Below are positions 15,089-23,248 of a stretch of DNA of 64,000 nt, piece by piece (positions within the stretch are counted from its first letter, which is position 1; each line of letters opens with the position of its first letter). The stretch comes from Mesolinea sp040772305 (GTDB lineage: Bacteria > Chloroflexota > Anaerolineae > Anaerolineales > Anaerolineaceae). The position numbers and the translations under genes were made by a program. Location of the stretch: assembly GCA_040772305.1 (NCBI GenBank), contig JAXGYK010000001.1:248001-312000 (forward strand). The letters are read 5' to 3'. The notes under the pieces are model-generated. The model saw only the letters and a list, made by a program, of their open reading frames with translations, searched no databases and was not told where the DNA came from.

Positions 15089-17204
15089 AGATTTGAAGAT
15101 TACTACGGAATTACGCAATGCCAGACCATTTATCGCTGGCGTAAGCGGGGATGTGGCGCAGTATAGTGCAGGTGATGTGCTGGCAGCCTTAGACCTGCAC
15201 AAACAGCAAGGTACTGAGCATAACTGGCTCTACTATACCGAGAGTGAGGTTGCGCAGTTTCTGAGTTACAAGGCTGATAAAGCACGGCTAATGAACGCAG
15301 GTTTGGGCTTGACCGGCGGCGGATCTCTGGCGGCTGACCGCACATTTACAGTTAAGGATGGTCCTGGAATTATCGTAGACAGTGACGGCGTTGGGGTAAA
15401 TACCGGACTGGGCATTACGATTGACAGCGACAAAGTAAAGGTGGATACAAGCGCCGAGCTGACATGGACAAATACTGAGCATTTCCAGAACATTCTGCCC
15501 TGCCTTACTGACACTTACGACATTGGCAGCTCTGATCTGCTCTGGCGCAAGATTTGGGGCAGTGAGCTCTCGGCGGTGGTGCTGAAGCAATATGAGCAGT
15601 TTTGTATGGGGGGACTGTGGCAGATCACGAAACAGGAAGGGTCTATCGCGTCTGACGTACTGGCCGCTGATACCCAGGTGGACTTTGGGCAGGCAATGAC
15701 AGCCGGTGATTTTGTGCTGTTCCGCACAGCAGGCAAGGTGGAGTACATGACAGTTGGGACTCTGGTCAGCGACACGACTTATAACGTCACCCGTGACCTT
15801 GACGGTACGGGGGCTAACGACTGGCCCGCTGGCTCTGTGTATGCGGTATTGGGGCAGAGCGGAGATGGGCGGATACTCTTTGATGCCATCAACACCCCCC
15901 GGATGAGCGTAATCAGCCAGGGCGCAACGTATAACCTGCAAACTGAGCAGATACGCGTTGGGGATTTGAACGGCAATTGGGGCTATACCTCGCAGGCATG
16001 GGGCGCGGCCATCGGTGAGTACGCCAGCGGCAAGCCCAATATCCTCATTGACCCTGTGAACGGGTTGCGGATACGCAATTACCAGACAGACGTTATCAAG
16101 CTGGATGGCGCAAAGGCAACCTTCGAGAATTTTATTGAGCTGGGCACGAATGGCGGACTGAGACAAGGGACAGGCATTTGGGATTTAGCTACGCCTGCAA
16201 ATCACACTTTCACAGGCAACGCAATATGGCGCGAGGGCAACTTCGGCTTTATGGGCGGCTGGCTGAATGGTGTGAAACAGGCCTGGTTTGGTACGGATGG
16301 CAAGCTGTATGCCGGTGAAGGGAATGTATTATTTGATAATTCAGGGCTAAACCTTGTTTCTGCGCTTGATGACAATGCGAACACCTCAAAAATAAAATGG
16401 CTGGACAGAGATACAAAGACCATAGTAGTTAGCGAAATATATGACTACTATTACTCCATCAACGATAACAAATATAACAAGCTCACTATAAAAACAAAAT
16501 ATCCTTCATTTTATTGGAGTTCAGTTGATATAGTAACTGATTTAGTTTCTATATTAGGGCACAAATTATATGTAAGCAACAATTTTGAGGTTTCAGGTAA
16601 CGCCCATTGTGGCGGCGACATCACCTGCTCCGGCAACATCACCGCAAACTCTTACATAAACATATTTCACAACCACGGCAGACAAATTTCAGATAGCAAT
16701 TGGGGTTATAGAGGTCTTTCAATCTATACCCAAGATGGAAGCGCGCCATCCCTTACCTTCTACCAGGAGGGTTATTATGCCGGAAGATTAGGGTTACAAG
16801 GTGGCAAACTGGTTTGGGGCGGGCTATCGCTGGGGGCAGTCGCTTATGAGATCTTCCATCAGGGAAATCCGCAAGTTGTCATGCTTACGAATGAAGCTAC
16901 TGTTTATGGTGGGGCGAATTTAGGCGTTGGAAATTACTCCATTAATGTGACTTCATACGGCATTCCGAGCGGCTGCAAAGCTGTGATCGTAAGAATAAGC
17001 GGCAAATGGAACACTGCCAATGAGGGCTACTTTTTTACAATGAAAAGTTCGACTAACTCACGCTATCCTTTGGTAAGGGCGCAAGTTGCCAATATGTCCA
17101 TTGACGGCTATGGGATGGCTGCAGTCGAGGGGAATATCCTGAGATATGAGGTGGCCGGAGCAAGCTCATTTGTATACCTAAAAATTCTCGGGTACGTGAA
17201 ATAG
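15081..17204 (+). CDS. Tail fibre protein
   Basis: The 707-residue protein has repeated beta-type sequence (GLGLTGGGSLAADRTFTVKDG, GVGVNTGLGITIDSDKVKV) typical of phage fibres. The C-terminal half carries intramolecular-chaperone-free, receptor-binding-like sequence. Codon use becomes AT-rich around 16330-16720, as often seen where fibre tips are exchanged between phages. It is the last large structural gene and likely determines host range. A fibre rather than a spike is preferred because no enzymatic domain is seen. Confidence 0.7.
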   Translation: MAKDLKITTELRNARPFIAGVSGDVAQYSAGDVLAALDLHKQQGTEHNWLYYTESEVAQFLSYKADKARLMNAGLGLTGGGSLAADRTFTVKDGPGIIVDSDGVGVNTGLGITIDSDKVKVDTSAELTWTNTEHFQNILPCLTDTYDIGSSDLLWRKIWGSELSAVVLKQYEQFCMGGLWQITKQEGSIASDVLAADTQVDFGQAMTAGDFVLFRTAGKVEYMTVGTLVSDTTYNVTRDLDGTGANDWPAGSVYAVLGQSGDGRILFDAINTPRMSVISQGATYNLQTEQIRVGDLNGNWGYTSQAWGAAIGEYASGKPNILIDPVNGLRIRNYQTDVIKLDGAKATFENFIELGTNGGLRQGTGIWDLATPANHTFTGNAIWREGNFGFMGGWLNGVKQAWFGTDGKLYAGEGNVLFDNSGLNLVSALDDNANTSKIKWLDRDTKTIVVSEIYDYYYSINDNKYNKLTIKTKYPSFYWSSVDIVTDLVSILGHKLYVSNNFEVSGNAHCGGDITCSGNITANSYINIFHNHGRQISDSNWGYRGLSIYTQDGSAPSLTFYQEGYYAGRLGLQGGKLVWGGLSLGAVAYEIFHQGNPQVVMLTNEATVYGGANLGVGNYSINVTSYGIPSGCKAVIVRISGKWNTANEGYFFTMKSSTNSRYPLVRAQVANMSIDGYGMAAVEGNILRYEVAGASSFVYLKILGYVK

Positions 17205-17218
17205 GAGAAAAAGTAAGT

Positions 17219-17506
17219 ATGGTGATCAATAAATCAATCACATTGACAGCAACGGGGGTAAAGAAAACTCCAATGCAGTTTGATTATGTATTGCATGATG
17301 ACGGTGAATGGTACGTGCATTATCAGCAGGGGTATCAGTTTGTTGATGCTGACGGAACAGTCATACATGGCATACAAGACAAATACATTGTTGAAGGTGA
17401 AATAGAAGCGAGTATATTGCAAAATCAATTGCCGGATGTATGGAATGCACTTGTATTCCTTTGGGGATTTTTTGAAGGTGAGATTAGAAGACAGGAAGGT
17501 ATCTAA
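17219..17506 (+). CDS. Small phage protein of unknown function
   Basis: The 95-residue protein has no membrane segment. It contains a short beta region (FDYVLHDDGEWYVHY) and an acidic C-terminal helix. It lies between the fibre and the endolysin genes and shares TAATG with the next gene. Such places often hold fibre-assembly or lysis accessory genes. I do not recognise a family. Confidence 0.55.
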   Translation: MVINKSITLTATGVKKTPMQFDYVLHDDGEWYVHYQQGYQFVDADGTVIHGIQDKYIVEGEIEASILQNQLPDVWNALVFLWGFFEGEIRRQEGI

Positions 17507-17745
17507 TGGAACAAATCATACTCAGTAAAGAGCAGGCACAAGTGCTGTTGATGCTTGCCGGACAGGAACAGCAGATCATAAAGCAGGCGGAGCAGATCAG
17601 GGCCGCCCAAAAAGCACAGACCGAGTTACTCAAGGCATACTATAAAATCGAGGGTGAGGTACAGCTTGCCGTAGAGGGCGATAACCTTGTAATGCGGGTG
17701 TTGCCTGAGCCGGTACAAGAGGCGGGAGATGAAGCTTGTAATTGA
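17506..17745 (+). CDS. Small helical phage protein of unknown function
   Basis: The 79-residue protein is mainly one Gln/Ala/Glu-rich helix (QAQVLLMLAGQEQQIIKQAEQI), followed by a short beta-like part. It could form a coiled coil. It overlaps the endolysin gene by 17 bases, so it is translated with it. No family is recognised and no membrane segment is present, which argues against a holin. Confidence 0.5.
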   Translation: MEQIILSKEQAQVLLMLAGQEQQIIKQAEQIRAAQKAQTELLKAYYKIEGEVQLAVEGDNLVMRVLPEPVQEAGDEACN

Positions 17746-19189
17746 CATTTCCCAATACCAGAACCCAGCGAACATAGACTATGTTGCCCTTGCTTCTGTG
17801 ATAGACGGGGCAATCATCCGCGTGAACTATGGGCGAAAGATAGACCCTCACTTTCACACGCATTACCAACGCTTATCCGACCTTGGGAAGCCTTTAGGCT
17901 TTTATTCCTTCCCTCTTGACACCAATCTCAACGAGCAAGAAGACATTGTGATGGAGGCAATCAGCGGTAAGTTCTTCGCGAAGAGTTCCTGGGTGGACGT
18001 GGAAATAACACCAACCGGAAGCGTGCCGCAATCGAAACACACCGTAGACCGGTGGTTCGAGATTATGGATAAGAACATAAAGGTGCAATCGGGCGTTTAT
18101 ACAAACCATGAAAGCTGGCGCGTTATCATGCGTAATTCACCAGACTACACAGACCGCCTGCTTTGGGTGGCGAACTATACCACTAAGAAAGTTCCTCTCT
18201 TGCCTGTTCCATGGAAGAAGTGGGTACTGTGGCAGTACACCAATGTCGGGCGTGTTGCAGGCTATTACAACCGGAATATTGACCTTAACCGCTATCAGAG
18301 TGTTAAAGCCTGGGACGCTATCCCTGCCATTGGAATTGAGGCTGAACCTGTGCCGGAGGAACCTGCCGCACCGAGTGAAAAGAAACCGCTCTATAAGGCT
18401 AAGGTGCTTGCTCCTGCCGGTTTGATTGTAAGAGCTTCGGTATCCCTGCAAAGTCAATGGGTAGCAAGCGCGTTGCTGGGCGATATTGTGAACGTGTGGG
18501 AAGAAGCAGGCGACCGAGTGCGCATTGACACAGGCTGGATAAGCAAGGTTTGGGGAGGCAAACCCACTATTGAGCGCCTTCCGGTTCAAGAGATTTATCT
18601 GCCTATCGTGGTAAAACCGCAGGAACCGCCGGAAATTACGAAGCCTGTGATGGGGCCAGTTGAGCCGTTGTCCCAACATGACGCAAGATGGAACCCCTAC
18701 CCAAGACTGGGAACTTCCTCTTACACCATCTCTCGCTATGGATGTTTGTTCATGTGCATGTACATGGACGCGAAGCGGAGGGGATTAACGGATAATATCT
18801 CGCAGTTTATGACAAGGCTGATAGCGCATAACGGCTTTGTGAGATATGACGCAGGCGGTAACGTGCATTACGATAATGCCTCCCTGTTCCGTTTCGCTTC
18901 CGCATGGGAAGCATATCCTACCCTGTTCAAATATGGCTTCTTCAAACGCTCTTATGACGGCAGGCCTGATCTGATGGAGATTGATAAATGGCTTGATAAG
19001 GGCGTGGGCGTAACGGTGGCGGTAAGGAATATGGCGCATTGGGTGCATTTAGTGAGGGGCAATTACTATGAGGGCTATCTCATGGTAGACCCGATCCGCT
19101 ATCCTGCGCAGCAGGCTGTTCTTCCGTACTCTATTGTTTACGGCGATCCTGCGCGAACTATTTATACCTCTACCGCTTATGACTTTTAG
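17729..19189 (+). CDS. Endolysin with GH25 lysozyme, SH3-type and C39-like peptidase domains
   Basis: This is the cell-wall lysis enzyme. Residues 1-195 are a GH25 muramidase: VIDISQYQ gives catalytic Asp6, and the WVDVEI motif gives Asp90 and Glu92. Residues about 222-285 look like a bacterial SH3 binding domain (VRASVSLQSQW, GDIVNVWEE, VRIDTGWISK). Residues about 313-486 are a C39-like cysteine peptidase, with LSQHDARWN at its start, Cys339 in SRYGCLF, a histidine in HWVHLVRG and Asp in MVDP. The two enzymes would cut glycan and peptide bonds. It is the last late gene and faces the integrase. Confidence 0.85.
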   Translation: MKLVIDISQYQNPANIDYVALASVIDGAIIRVNYGRKIDPHFHTHYQRLSDLGKPLGFYSFPLDTNLNEQEDIVMEAISGKFFAKSSWVDVEITPTGSVPQSKHTVDRWFEIMDKNIKVQSGVYTNHESWRVIMRNSPDYTDRLLWVANYTTKKVPLLPVPWKKWVLWQYTNVGRVAGYYNRNIDLNRYQSVKAWDAIPAIGIEAEPVPEEPAAPSEKKPLYKAKVLAPAGLIVRASVSLQSQWVASALLGDIVNVWEEAGDRVRIDTGWISKVWGGKPTIERLPVQEIYLPIVVKPQEPPEITKPVMGPVEPLSQHDARWNPYPRLGTSSYTISRYGCLFMCMYMDAKRRGLTDNISQFMTRLIAHNGFVRYDAGGNVHYDNASLFRFASAWEAYPTLFKYGFFKRSYDGRPDLMEIDKWLDKGVGVTVAVRNMAHWVHLVRGNYYEGYLMVDPIRYPAQQAVLPYSIVYGDPARTIYTSTAYDF

Positions 19190-19200
19190 ATATGGGGATC

Positions 19201-20121
19201 CTACAGCCAGTTATCCACTGGGCTTGCCGCGCTGTGCATATTCTGGATGTCGGTCTTAGCAATCGCCAGGTAGCGCCTGCACATTGTCAGGTCAGAGTGC
19301 CCAAGAATATATTGCAGCGTGAAGAGATCGCCGCCATTGCGCAGGTATTCAATCGCGAAGGTGTGCCGGAACCTGTGGGCATGCACATTGGGAACTTCAG
19401 CACGTTGACCTAAGCGGGCGAACAAGCGGGTTAATCCGGTGGTGGTAAGCCCAAATAATGGTGCCTGATTACTGGGCTTAAATTCAGATATGTACTGCCA
19501 TAACCAGCGTTTGGCAGTGCGGCCAAAGGGCACCTCACGCGGTTTAGATTTCTTGCCGGAGTGGTAGGGCAGGACCCGCAGGCTGTTATGGTCCAGAAAC
19601 AGATCAGCCATTGTCAGCCTGGTAATCTCACCAATGCGCAATCCGGTATCTAAGAGCAGGCAGATTATTGCCTTATCGCGGGTCTGAGTATGCCGTCGCT
19701 GAGTATAGGGCTTGCGTGATACTGAGCAGGTGCGGGTTGTATATTCGCAAGCGGCCATAATGCGCTTGATGTCCTGCTTACTGTAAGGGATGACAGGCTC
19801 AGCGATTACCAGAGGCTGCCTGAGTTTGGCATGAGCTGGCGGTACTTGCATGGTATCTACCGCCCAACGCCACAGGGAGCGGATTGCCTTGTAATAATTA
19901 TCCTGCGCATAAGCTGATAGCCCGCGCTTTGGCAGGGCAAGAGAGGTCATGAAGCGGTCAAGATCACTTGCTGTAACTGCTTCTATGTCTGGATTGCCTA
20001 AACTGTTGCTGAGATGTCCTAAGAGATGACGATAAAGACGTATTGTTTTAGGTGATAAATCACCCTTACGGTTGCCCGTTTTGCAGATTAAAAACCCTTT
20101 AATTGCCTCAGAAATACGCAT
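19201..20121 (-). CDS. Tyrosine-family site-specific integrase
   Basis: This enzyme integrates and excises the prophage. The 306-residue protein has an N-terminal SAM-like core-binding domain (1-95) and a C-terminal catalytic domain with Arg162 (DTGLRIGEI), His249 and Arg252 (HAHRFRHTF), His275 (LGHSDLTM) and the nucleophile Tyr284 (RRYLAIAK). Its start is about 100 bases from a tRNA-Gly gene, the standard layout for a phage attached at a tRNA 3' end. It reads against the late genes. Confidence 0.92.
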   Translation of the reverse strand: MRISEAIKGFLICKTGNRKGDLSPKTIRLYRHLLGHLSNSLGNPDIEAVTASDLDRFMTSLALPKRGLSAYAQDNYYKAIRSLWRWAVDTMQVPPAHAKLRQPLVIAEPVIPYSKQDIKRIMAACEYTTRTCSVSRKPYTQRRHTQTRDKAIICLLLDTGLRIGEITRLTMADLFLDHNSLRVLPYHSGKKSKPREVPFGRTAKRWLWQYISEFKPSNQAPLFGLTTTGLTRLFARLGQRAEVPNVHAHRFRHTFAIEYLRNGGDLFTLQYILGHSDLTMCRRYLAIAKTDIQNMHSAASPVDNWL

Positions 20122-20225
20122 AAAAGCTAACGCCCTTTCTGCCAGTTTTTTACTGGCTTGAGTCAGAGCCGACGGATATTAGCTTGCTAATCTGGGAGGG
20201 TTATTGCAACTCGGGGCAACAAAAA

Positions 20226-20297
20226 AGCGGGCGACCGGATTCGAACCGGCGAATGTTAGCTTGGAAGGCTAATGCCTTACCACTTGGCGACGCCCGC
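20226..20297 (-). tRNA. tRNA-Gly(TCC), likely prophage attachment site
   Basis: The minus strand folds as a full cloverleaf: acceptor GCGGGCG (20297-20291) with CGCCCGC (20233-20227), T-arm GGTTCGAATCC, and anticodon stem TTAGC/GCTAA around the loop CTTCCAA with anticodon TCC (glycine, GGA codons). The discriminator is U and CCA is not encoded. The 3' end points at the integrase and prophage, so the tRNA 3' half very likely contains the attachment core. The other attachment copy lies outside the window. Confidence 0.93.
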
Positions 20298-20356
20298 GTT
20301 CCTCTATTTTATGCGTTTGGCATCTCTTGTCAATGAATTTTGATACACTTAAACCA

Positions 20357-20848
20357 ATGAAAACCTCAAAACTGACTTTAAAACCTATCGGTCAGATCCG
20401 CGTGAAGTGCGAACAGAACCGTTATTGGGCAGAACTGGAGCCTCAGTATCGGCCTGGCTTGAACGGTCTGGAAGCCTTTAGCCATGCCTTACTCTTATGG
20501 TGGAGCGGGGGAGATATGCCAGAAGGCGACCCGGGGCATGTGGTCTCGCATCCGCCTTACCCTCAGGCTGGTGCGCAAGGCACTTTTGCCACACGCAGCC
20601 CACGGCGTCCAAACCCCATTGCAGTAACCATTGTGCGCATCAAAAAGGTAGACGCCAGAACAGGCATTGTTGAAATTACTTCCGTGGATGCCCGCAACGG
20701 AAGCTGGTTGCTGGACATCAAGCCTTATATCCCAGCCAATGAACGCGTGCTCAATGCGAAAACCGCCGATTGGATGGCCAGCTTCCCTGACCATTGGGAG
20801 GAGCCCAGGCCAGCGGAGATTTCACGTGCAGATGATGCAGGCGCGTGA
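20357..20848 (+). CDS. trmO: TrmO/TsaA-like tRNA methyltransferase
   Basis: This is a SAM-dependent methyltransferase-like protein that in its family N6-methylates t6A at position 37 of threonine tRNAs. The 163 residues show the TrmO pattern: KPIGQIRV at the start, then TFATRSPRRPNPIAVTIVRI, with the conserved RSPxRPNPI motif, and a closing DIKPYIP segment. The ATG at 20357 is chosen because conserved sequence starts soon after it; ATG 20333 is possible, and neither has a clear ribosome site. It is the first chromosomal gene beyond the prophage and is not part of an operon. Confidence 0.85.
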   Translation: MKTSKLTLKPIGQIRVKCEQNRYWAELEPQYRPGLNGLEAFSHALLLWWSGGDMPEGDPGHVVSHPPYPQAGAQGTFATRSPRRPNPIAVTIVRIKKVDARTGIVEITSVDARNGSWLLDIKPYIPANERVLNAKTADWMASFPDHWEEPRPAEISRADDAGA

Positions 20849-20896
20849 TCACCCCCAGATTCTCAATATAAATCCGCGCCTAAGAGATCTGTTGCT

Positions 20897-21670
20897 TCAT
20901 TTAGCTACAATCACATCGATACCAAGTTTAGACATATAGTTTAGTTCTTTGTTCGGTGCCTTGTCATCGGTTATAAAAACATCTATCTCATCAAGTCCCC
21001 ATGAAAAAAACAGAGCTTCTTGTCCAAACTTGCTGTAATCAACCATCGCGATTCTTTTCCGAGATAGTTTAATGAGCTGTTTTTTAATTTCTACCCCAGT
21101 TTCGTTAAACTCGGTAATTCCGCTCGAGATTGTTAAGCCATCGGCACTTCCAAGGAACAAATCGATTGAAGCAAAGTTGTCAAGAAAACTGCGAGCAAAG
21201 ACCCCGCCTGTAATCAATTCATTGGGCTGGACCATACCTCCAATGCAGTAAACCGAATGTTGCGTGTTTTTTGCTAATTCACTTGAAATCAACAAAGAAT
21301 TTGTGATCACAGAAAGATTTCTTTTTGTACCTAAGAGCCTTGAGAGTTCGCAGGTGGTTGTACCAATGTCTAATGCAATGGCTGAGTTATCCTCAATAAA
21401 ATCCAAAGCCTTCATCACAATTTTTACTTTTTCCTTGTGAGACTGCTCGAGACGATCCTGCCAGTTTGCGATACTGGTAATTCGCAATGAGTTTGAGGGC
21501 AAACTAATTCCACCGTAAACTTTTTTTATGACACCTTGTTTTTCCAACTCATCGATATCTCGGCGAATTGTTTCTATTGATACCTCAAATCGCGATACCA
21601 AATCTTCCGATTTAATATTGTGCTCCAGAAGCAACATTTTTAGGATTTCGTTTTGGCGTTTGCTCTTCAT
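20897..21670 (-). CDS. DeoR/GlpR-family transcriptional regulator
   Basis: The 257-residue repressor has an N-terminal winged helix-turn-helix (MKSKRQNEILKMLLLEHNI..., with RFEVSIETIRRDIDELEKQG as the DeoR recognition signature). A sugar-phosphate-sensing DeoRC domain follows, with IALDIGTTTCELSRLL and later VDYSKFGQEALF. It is divergent from the FGGY kinase operon, so its likely target is that operon and its effector a phosphorylated intermediate. An IS element now separates the two divergent genes. The region is AT-rich compared with its neighbours. Confidence 0.88.
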   Translation of the reverse strand: MKSKRQNEILKMLLLEHNIKSEDLVSRFEVSIETIRRDIDELEKQGVIKKVYGGISLPSNSLRITSIANWQDRLEQSHKEKVKIVMKALDFIEDNSAIALDIGTTTCELSRLLGTKRNLSVITNSLLISSELAKNTQHSVYCIGGMVQPNELITGGVFARSFLDNFASIDLFLGSADGLTISSGITEFNETGVEIKKQLIKLSRKRIAMVDYSKFGQEALFFSWGLDEIDVFITDDKAPNKELNYMSKLGIDVIVAK

Positions 21671-21793
21671 TTTTCCTCAATAGCTTTGTTACTAAACCTG
21701 TTAAATTCTAACTTAATCAACTGGCAATCTCCGGGATAAAAATAAAAAACAGTGAAAGCAGCCAAAACAGCATTATTAGCAAAGGTATTGACA

Positions 21794-23147
21794 GAGGCTG
21801 TTGAAAAAAAGTAGTTTATTCAGCAGGAACACTATTGATTCCAGTTGTGAAGCGGACCAGGGGTTCATTTTGGTTCTTTTAGCCTAGTTTTATCAGATCT
21901 TTCAGCTCCTTTTTCACCACTTTTCCTACACTATCGACAATCCTCCCTCACTCAGCCTAACATGTCCCATAACTCGGACTGTTGAATCCCACCCCGCTGA
22001 TCAGTTTCACCATACGCTTCAAATTGAGAACGATCGCTGTAAGATATGCCTGAACCCCATACTTCTCCAATCCAATATATCGGCAGCGCCCCAGGCCATG
22101 CTGCAGTTTGGCTTCCCCAAATTTGCGCTCAATCTGATACCGCACCCGTCTCCCCTGCTGGTACTCCTCCGTCCTGATCATTTCCTGCCAGACCTGTTTG
22201 TTGCTGTCTTTCTTTTTCAGGCGATTATCCTTCAGCAAGATCGCTGAATGCAAGCCTTTATACTCCAGATAAAAATGATTGTGCCCATCATCATAGCCCC
22301 GATCGGCAGCATAGGTCTCAACCGGCAATCCCTGCTTCATGTCCATGTCCACCAGGCTGGTAAAGTGTTTCCCATCCCAGGCATTCCCGCCGCTGACTTC
22401 CAGTCCTGTGATCAAATGGCTCTCCGCGTTCATGCTCACATGCGTTTTATAGCCATAGAAATAATTCATTCTTACTTCCTCTTTCCCTTCCGGCGTCTGC
22501 ACTTTTTGACTATGTTTGAACCCCCATTTGGCATCCGGATCCTCAGGGTTATCCGGGTCATCTTTATCTGTATTGACATTAGCTTCACTGTGGACGCTGT
22601 CGATGATCTGGATTGCGCCAAACCGTACGCCTCGTTTGCGGGCCGTTTCAATGATCTCTGCCAGCATCTCTTCGAATACTTTCAGTTTCCCTCTTTTCCG
22701 CAATCGCTCCCGAAACACGCTCAGGGTAGAGTGATCCGGTGCTTTCTGATCGATTGCCAGTCCCACAAACCATTTGGCTGGCAGGTTCTCATTGAGATAA
22801 ACCTCCGTTTGCCGCTCAGAGAGATCATACAGGTAGCTGATCAGCAGGCTTCTCAGCAAGAGTGCCGGGTCATAGGCTGGTCTCCCTGCCAGCCCTTCTC
22901 CCTTATAGAATTTGCTCAGCTTTTTGGTGTAATCTGTCCAGTCAATCAGGGCATTGAGTTTACGTAAAAAGTGGTCTTCGGGTACGATCTGTTCGTAAAG
23001 AAAATCTCCAAAGAAGGAGTGCTGGTCTGTCTGGATGAACCGTGGGTTTGCCATCTGCGTTGTTTACCTTTCCTTTGCAGTATGGATGAATTAGACCATC
23101 TATCTTTCTTGTTCGAAAGGTTTTTGCACTTGTTTTTCAACGGTCTC
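21794..23147 (-). mobile_element. IS1182/IS5-like insertion sequence, 1354 bp
   Basis: The element is bounded by imperfect inverted repeats: GAGGCTGTTGAAAAA at 21794-21808 and, reading inward from the right end, GAGACCGTTGAAAAA at 23147-23133. The 5-bp direct repeat TGACA flanks it (21789-21793 and 23148-23152), consistent with target duplication. It contains one intact transposase and about 160 bases of non-coding left end. The intact frame and clean duplication suggest a recent insertion. Confidence 0.8.
21957..23054 (-). CDS. IS1182/IS5-type DDE transposase
   Basis: The 365-residue transposase starts with a DUF772-type N-terminal domain (GRPAYDPALLLRSLLISYLY, LSERQTEVYLNENL) and continues with an RNase H-like core. 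Asp is in AIQIIDSVHSEANV, the second Asp in AADRGYDD, and Glu in YQIERKFGEAK. The order and the D-D-E spacing fit the IS1182/IS5 group. The frame is intact and runs almost from end to end of the element. A preceding AAAGG stretch is a weak ribosome site. Confidence 0.9.
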   Translation of the reverse strand: MANPRFIQTDQHSFFGDFLYEQIVPEDHFLRKLNALIDWTDYTKKLSKFYKGEGLAGRPAYDPALLLRSLLISYLYDLSERQTEVYLNENLPAKWFVGLAIDQKAPDHSTLSVFRERLRKRGKLKVFEEMLAEIIETARKRGVRFGAIQIIDSVHSEANVNTDKDDPDNPEDPDAKWGFKHSQKVQTPEGKEEVRMNYFYGYKTHVSMNAESHLITGLEVSGGNAWDGKHFTSLVDMDMKQGLPVETYAADRGYDDGHNHFYLEYKGLHSAILLKDNRLKKKDSNKQVWQEMIRTEEYQQGRRVRYQIERKFGEAKLQHGLGRCRYIGLEKYGVQAYLTAIVLNLKRMVKLISGVGFNSPSYGTC

Positions 23148-23176
23148 TGACAATATCTTGTGGTAAGATTTAGAAT
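23147..23176 (+). promoter_or_regulatory. Promoter of the FGGY kinase operon, rebuilt after IS insertion
   Basis: Taking out the IS and one TGACA copy restores TTGACA, an 18-nt spacer and TAGAAT. In the present sequence the IS supplies the first base, giving CTGACA (23147-23152) and TAGAAT (23171-23176). The AT-rich stretch 23177-23230 before the gene may hold the operator, but no clear DeoR site is recognised. Confidence 0.55.
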
Positions 23177-23248
23177 AAAGATGGTAACTTTGTCAAGATT
23201 TTGTACTATTTTTTTGATCAACTCACCCGAACATGAAAGGAGAATATT

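Larger units (their letters stand above)
18..19726. repeat. Phage-wide TACTGAG heptamer, 30 copies
   Basis: The heptamer starts on the plus strand at 18, 44, 468, 1307, 2750, 2941, 3089, 3221, 4082, 5214, 6286, 6493, 6980, 8096, 9710, 10709, 11424, 12470, 13695, 14728, 15212, 15473 and 19720. It occurs as its complement at 89, 488, 7700, 8361, 13597, 14344 and 17521. About 2.4 copies would be expected by chance in 20 kb on both strands. Bases flanking the heptamer are not conserved. The sites lie in at least two reading frames (Thr-Glu and Leu-Leu-Ser/Arg), so codon or amino-acid bias does not explain them. The remaining 44 kb holds two copies. Confidence 0.75.

Noticed and set aside
15288..16166. 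292-codon minus-strand frame opposite the fibre gene
   Set aside because: It is a shadow frame without a ribosome site.
20327..20350. TTGTCA near the trmO start as a -35 box
   Set aside because: No -10 box lies at a suitable distance.
22248..22967. Plus-strand frame opposite the IS transposase
   Set aside because: It is a shadow frame; the transposase on the other strand explains the coding signal.
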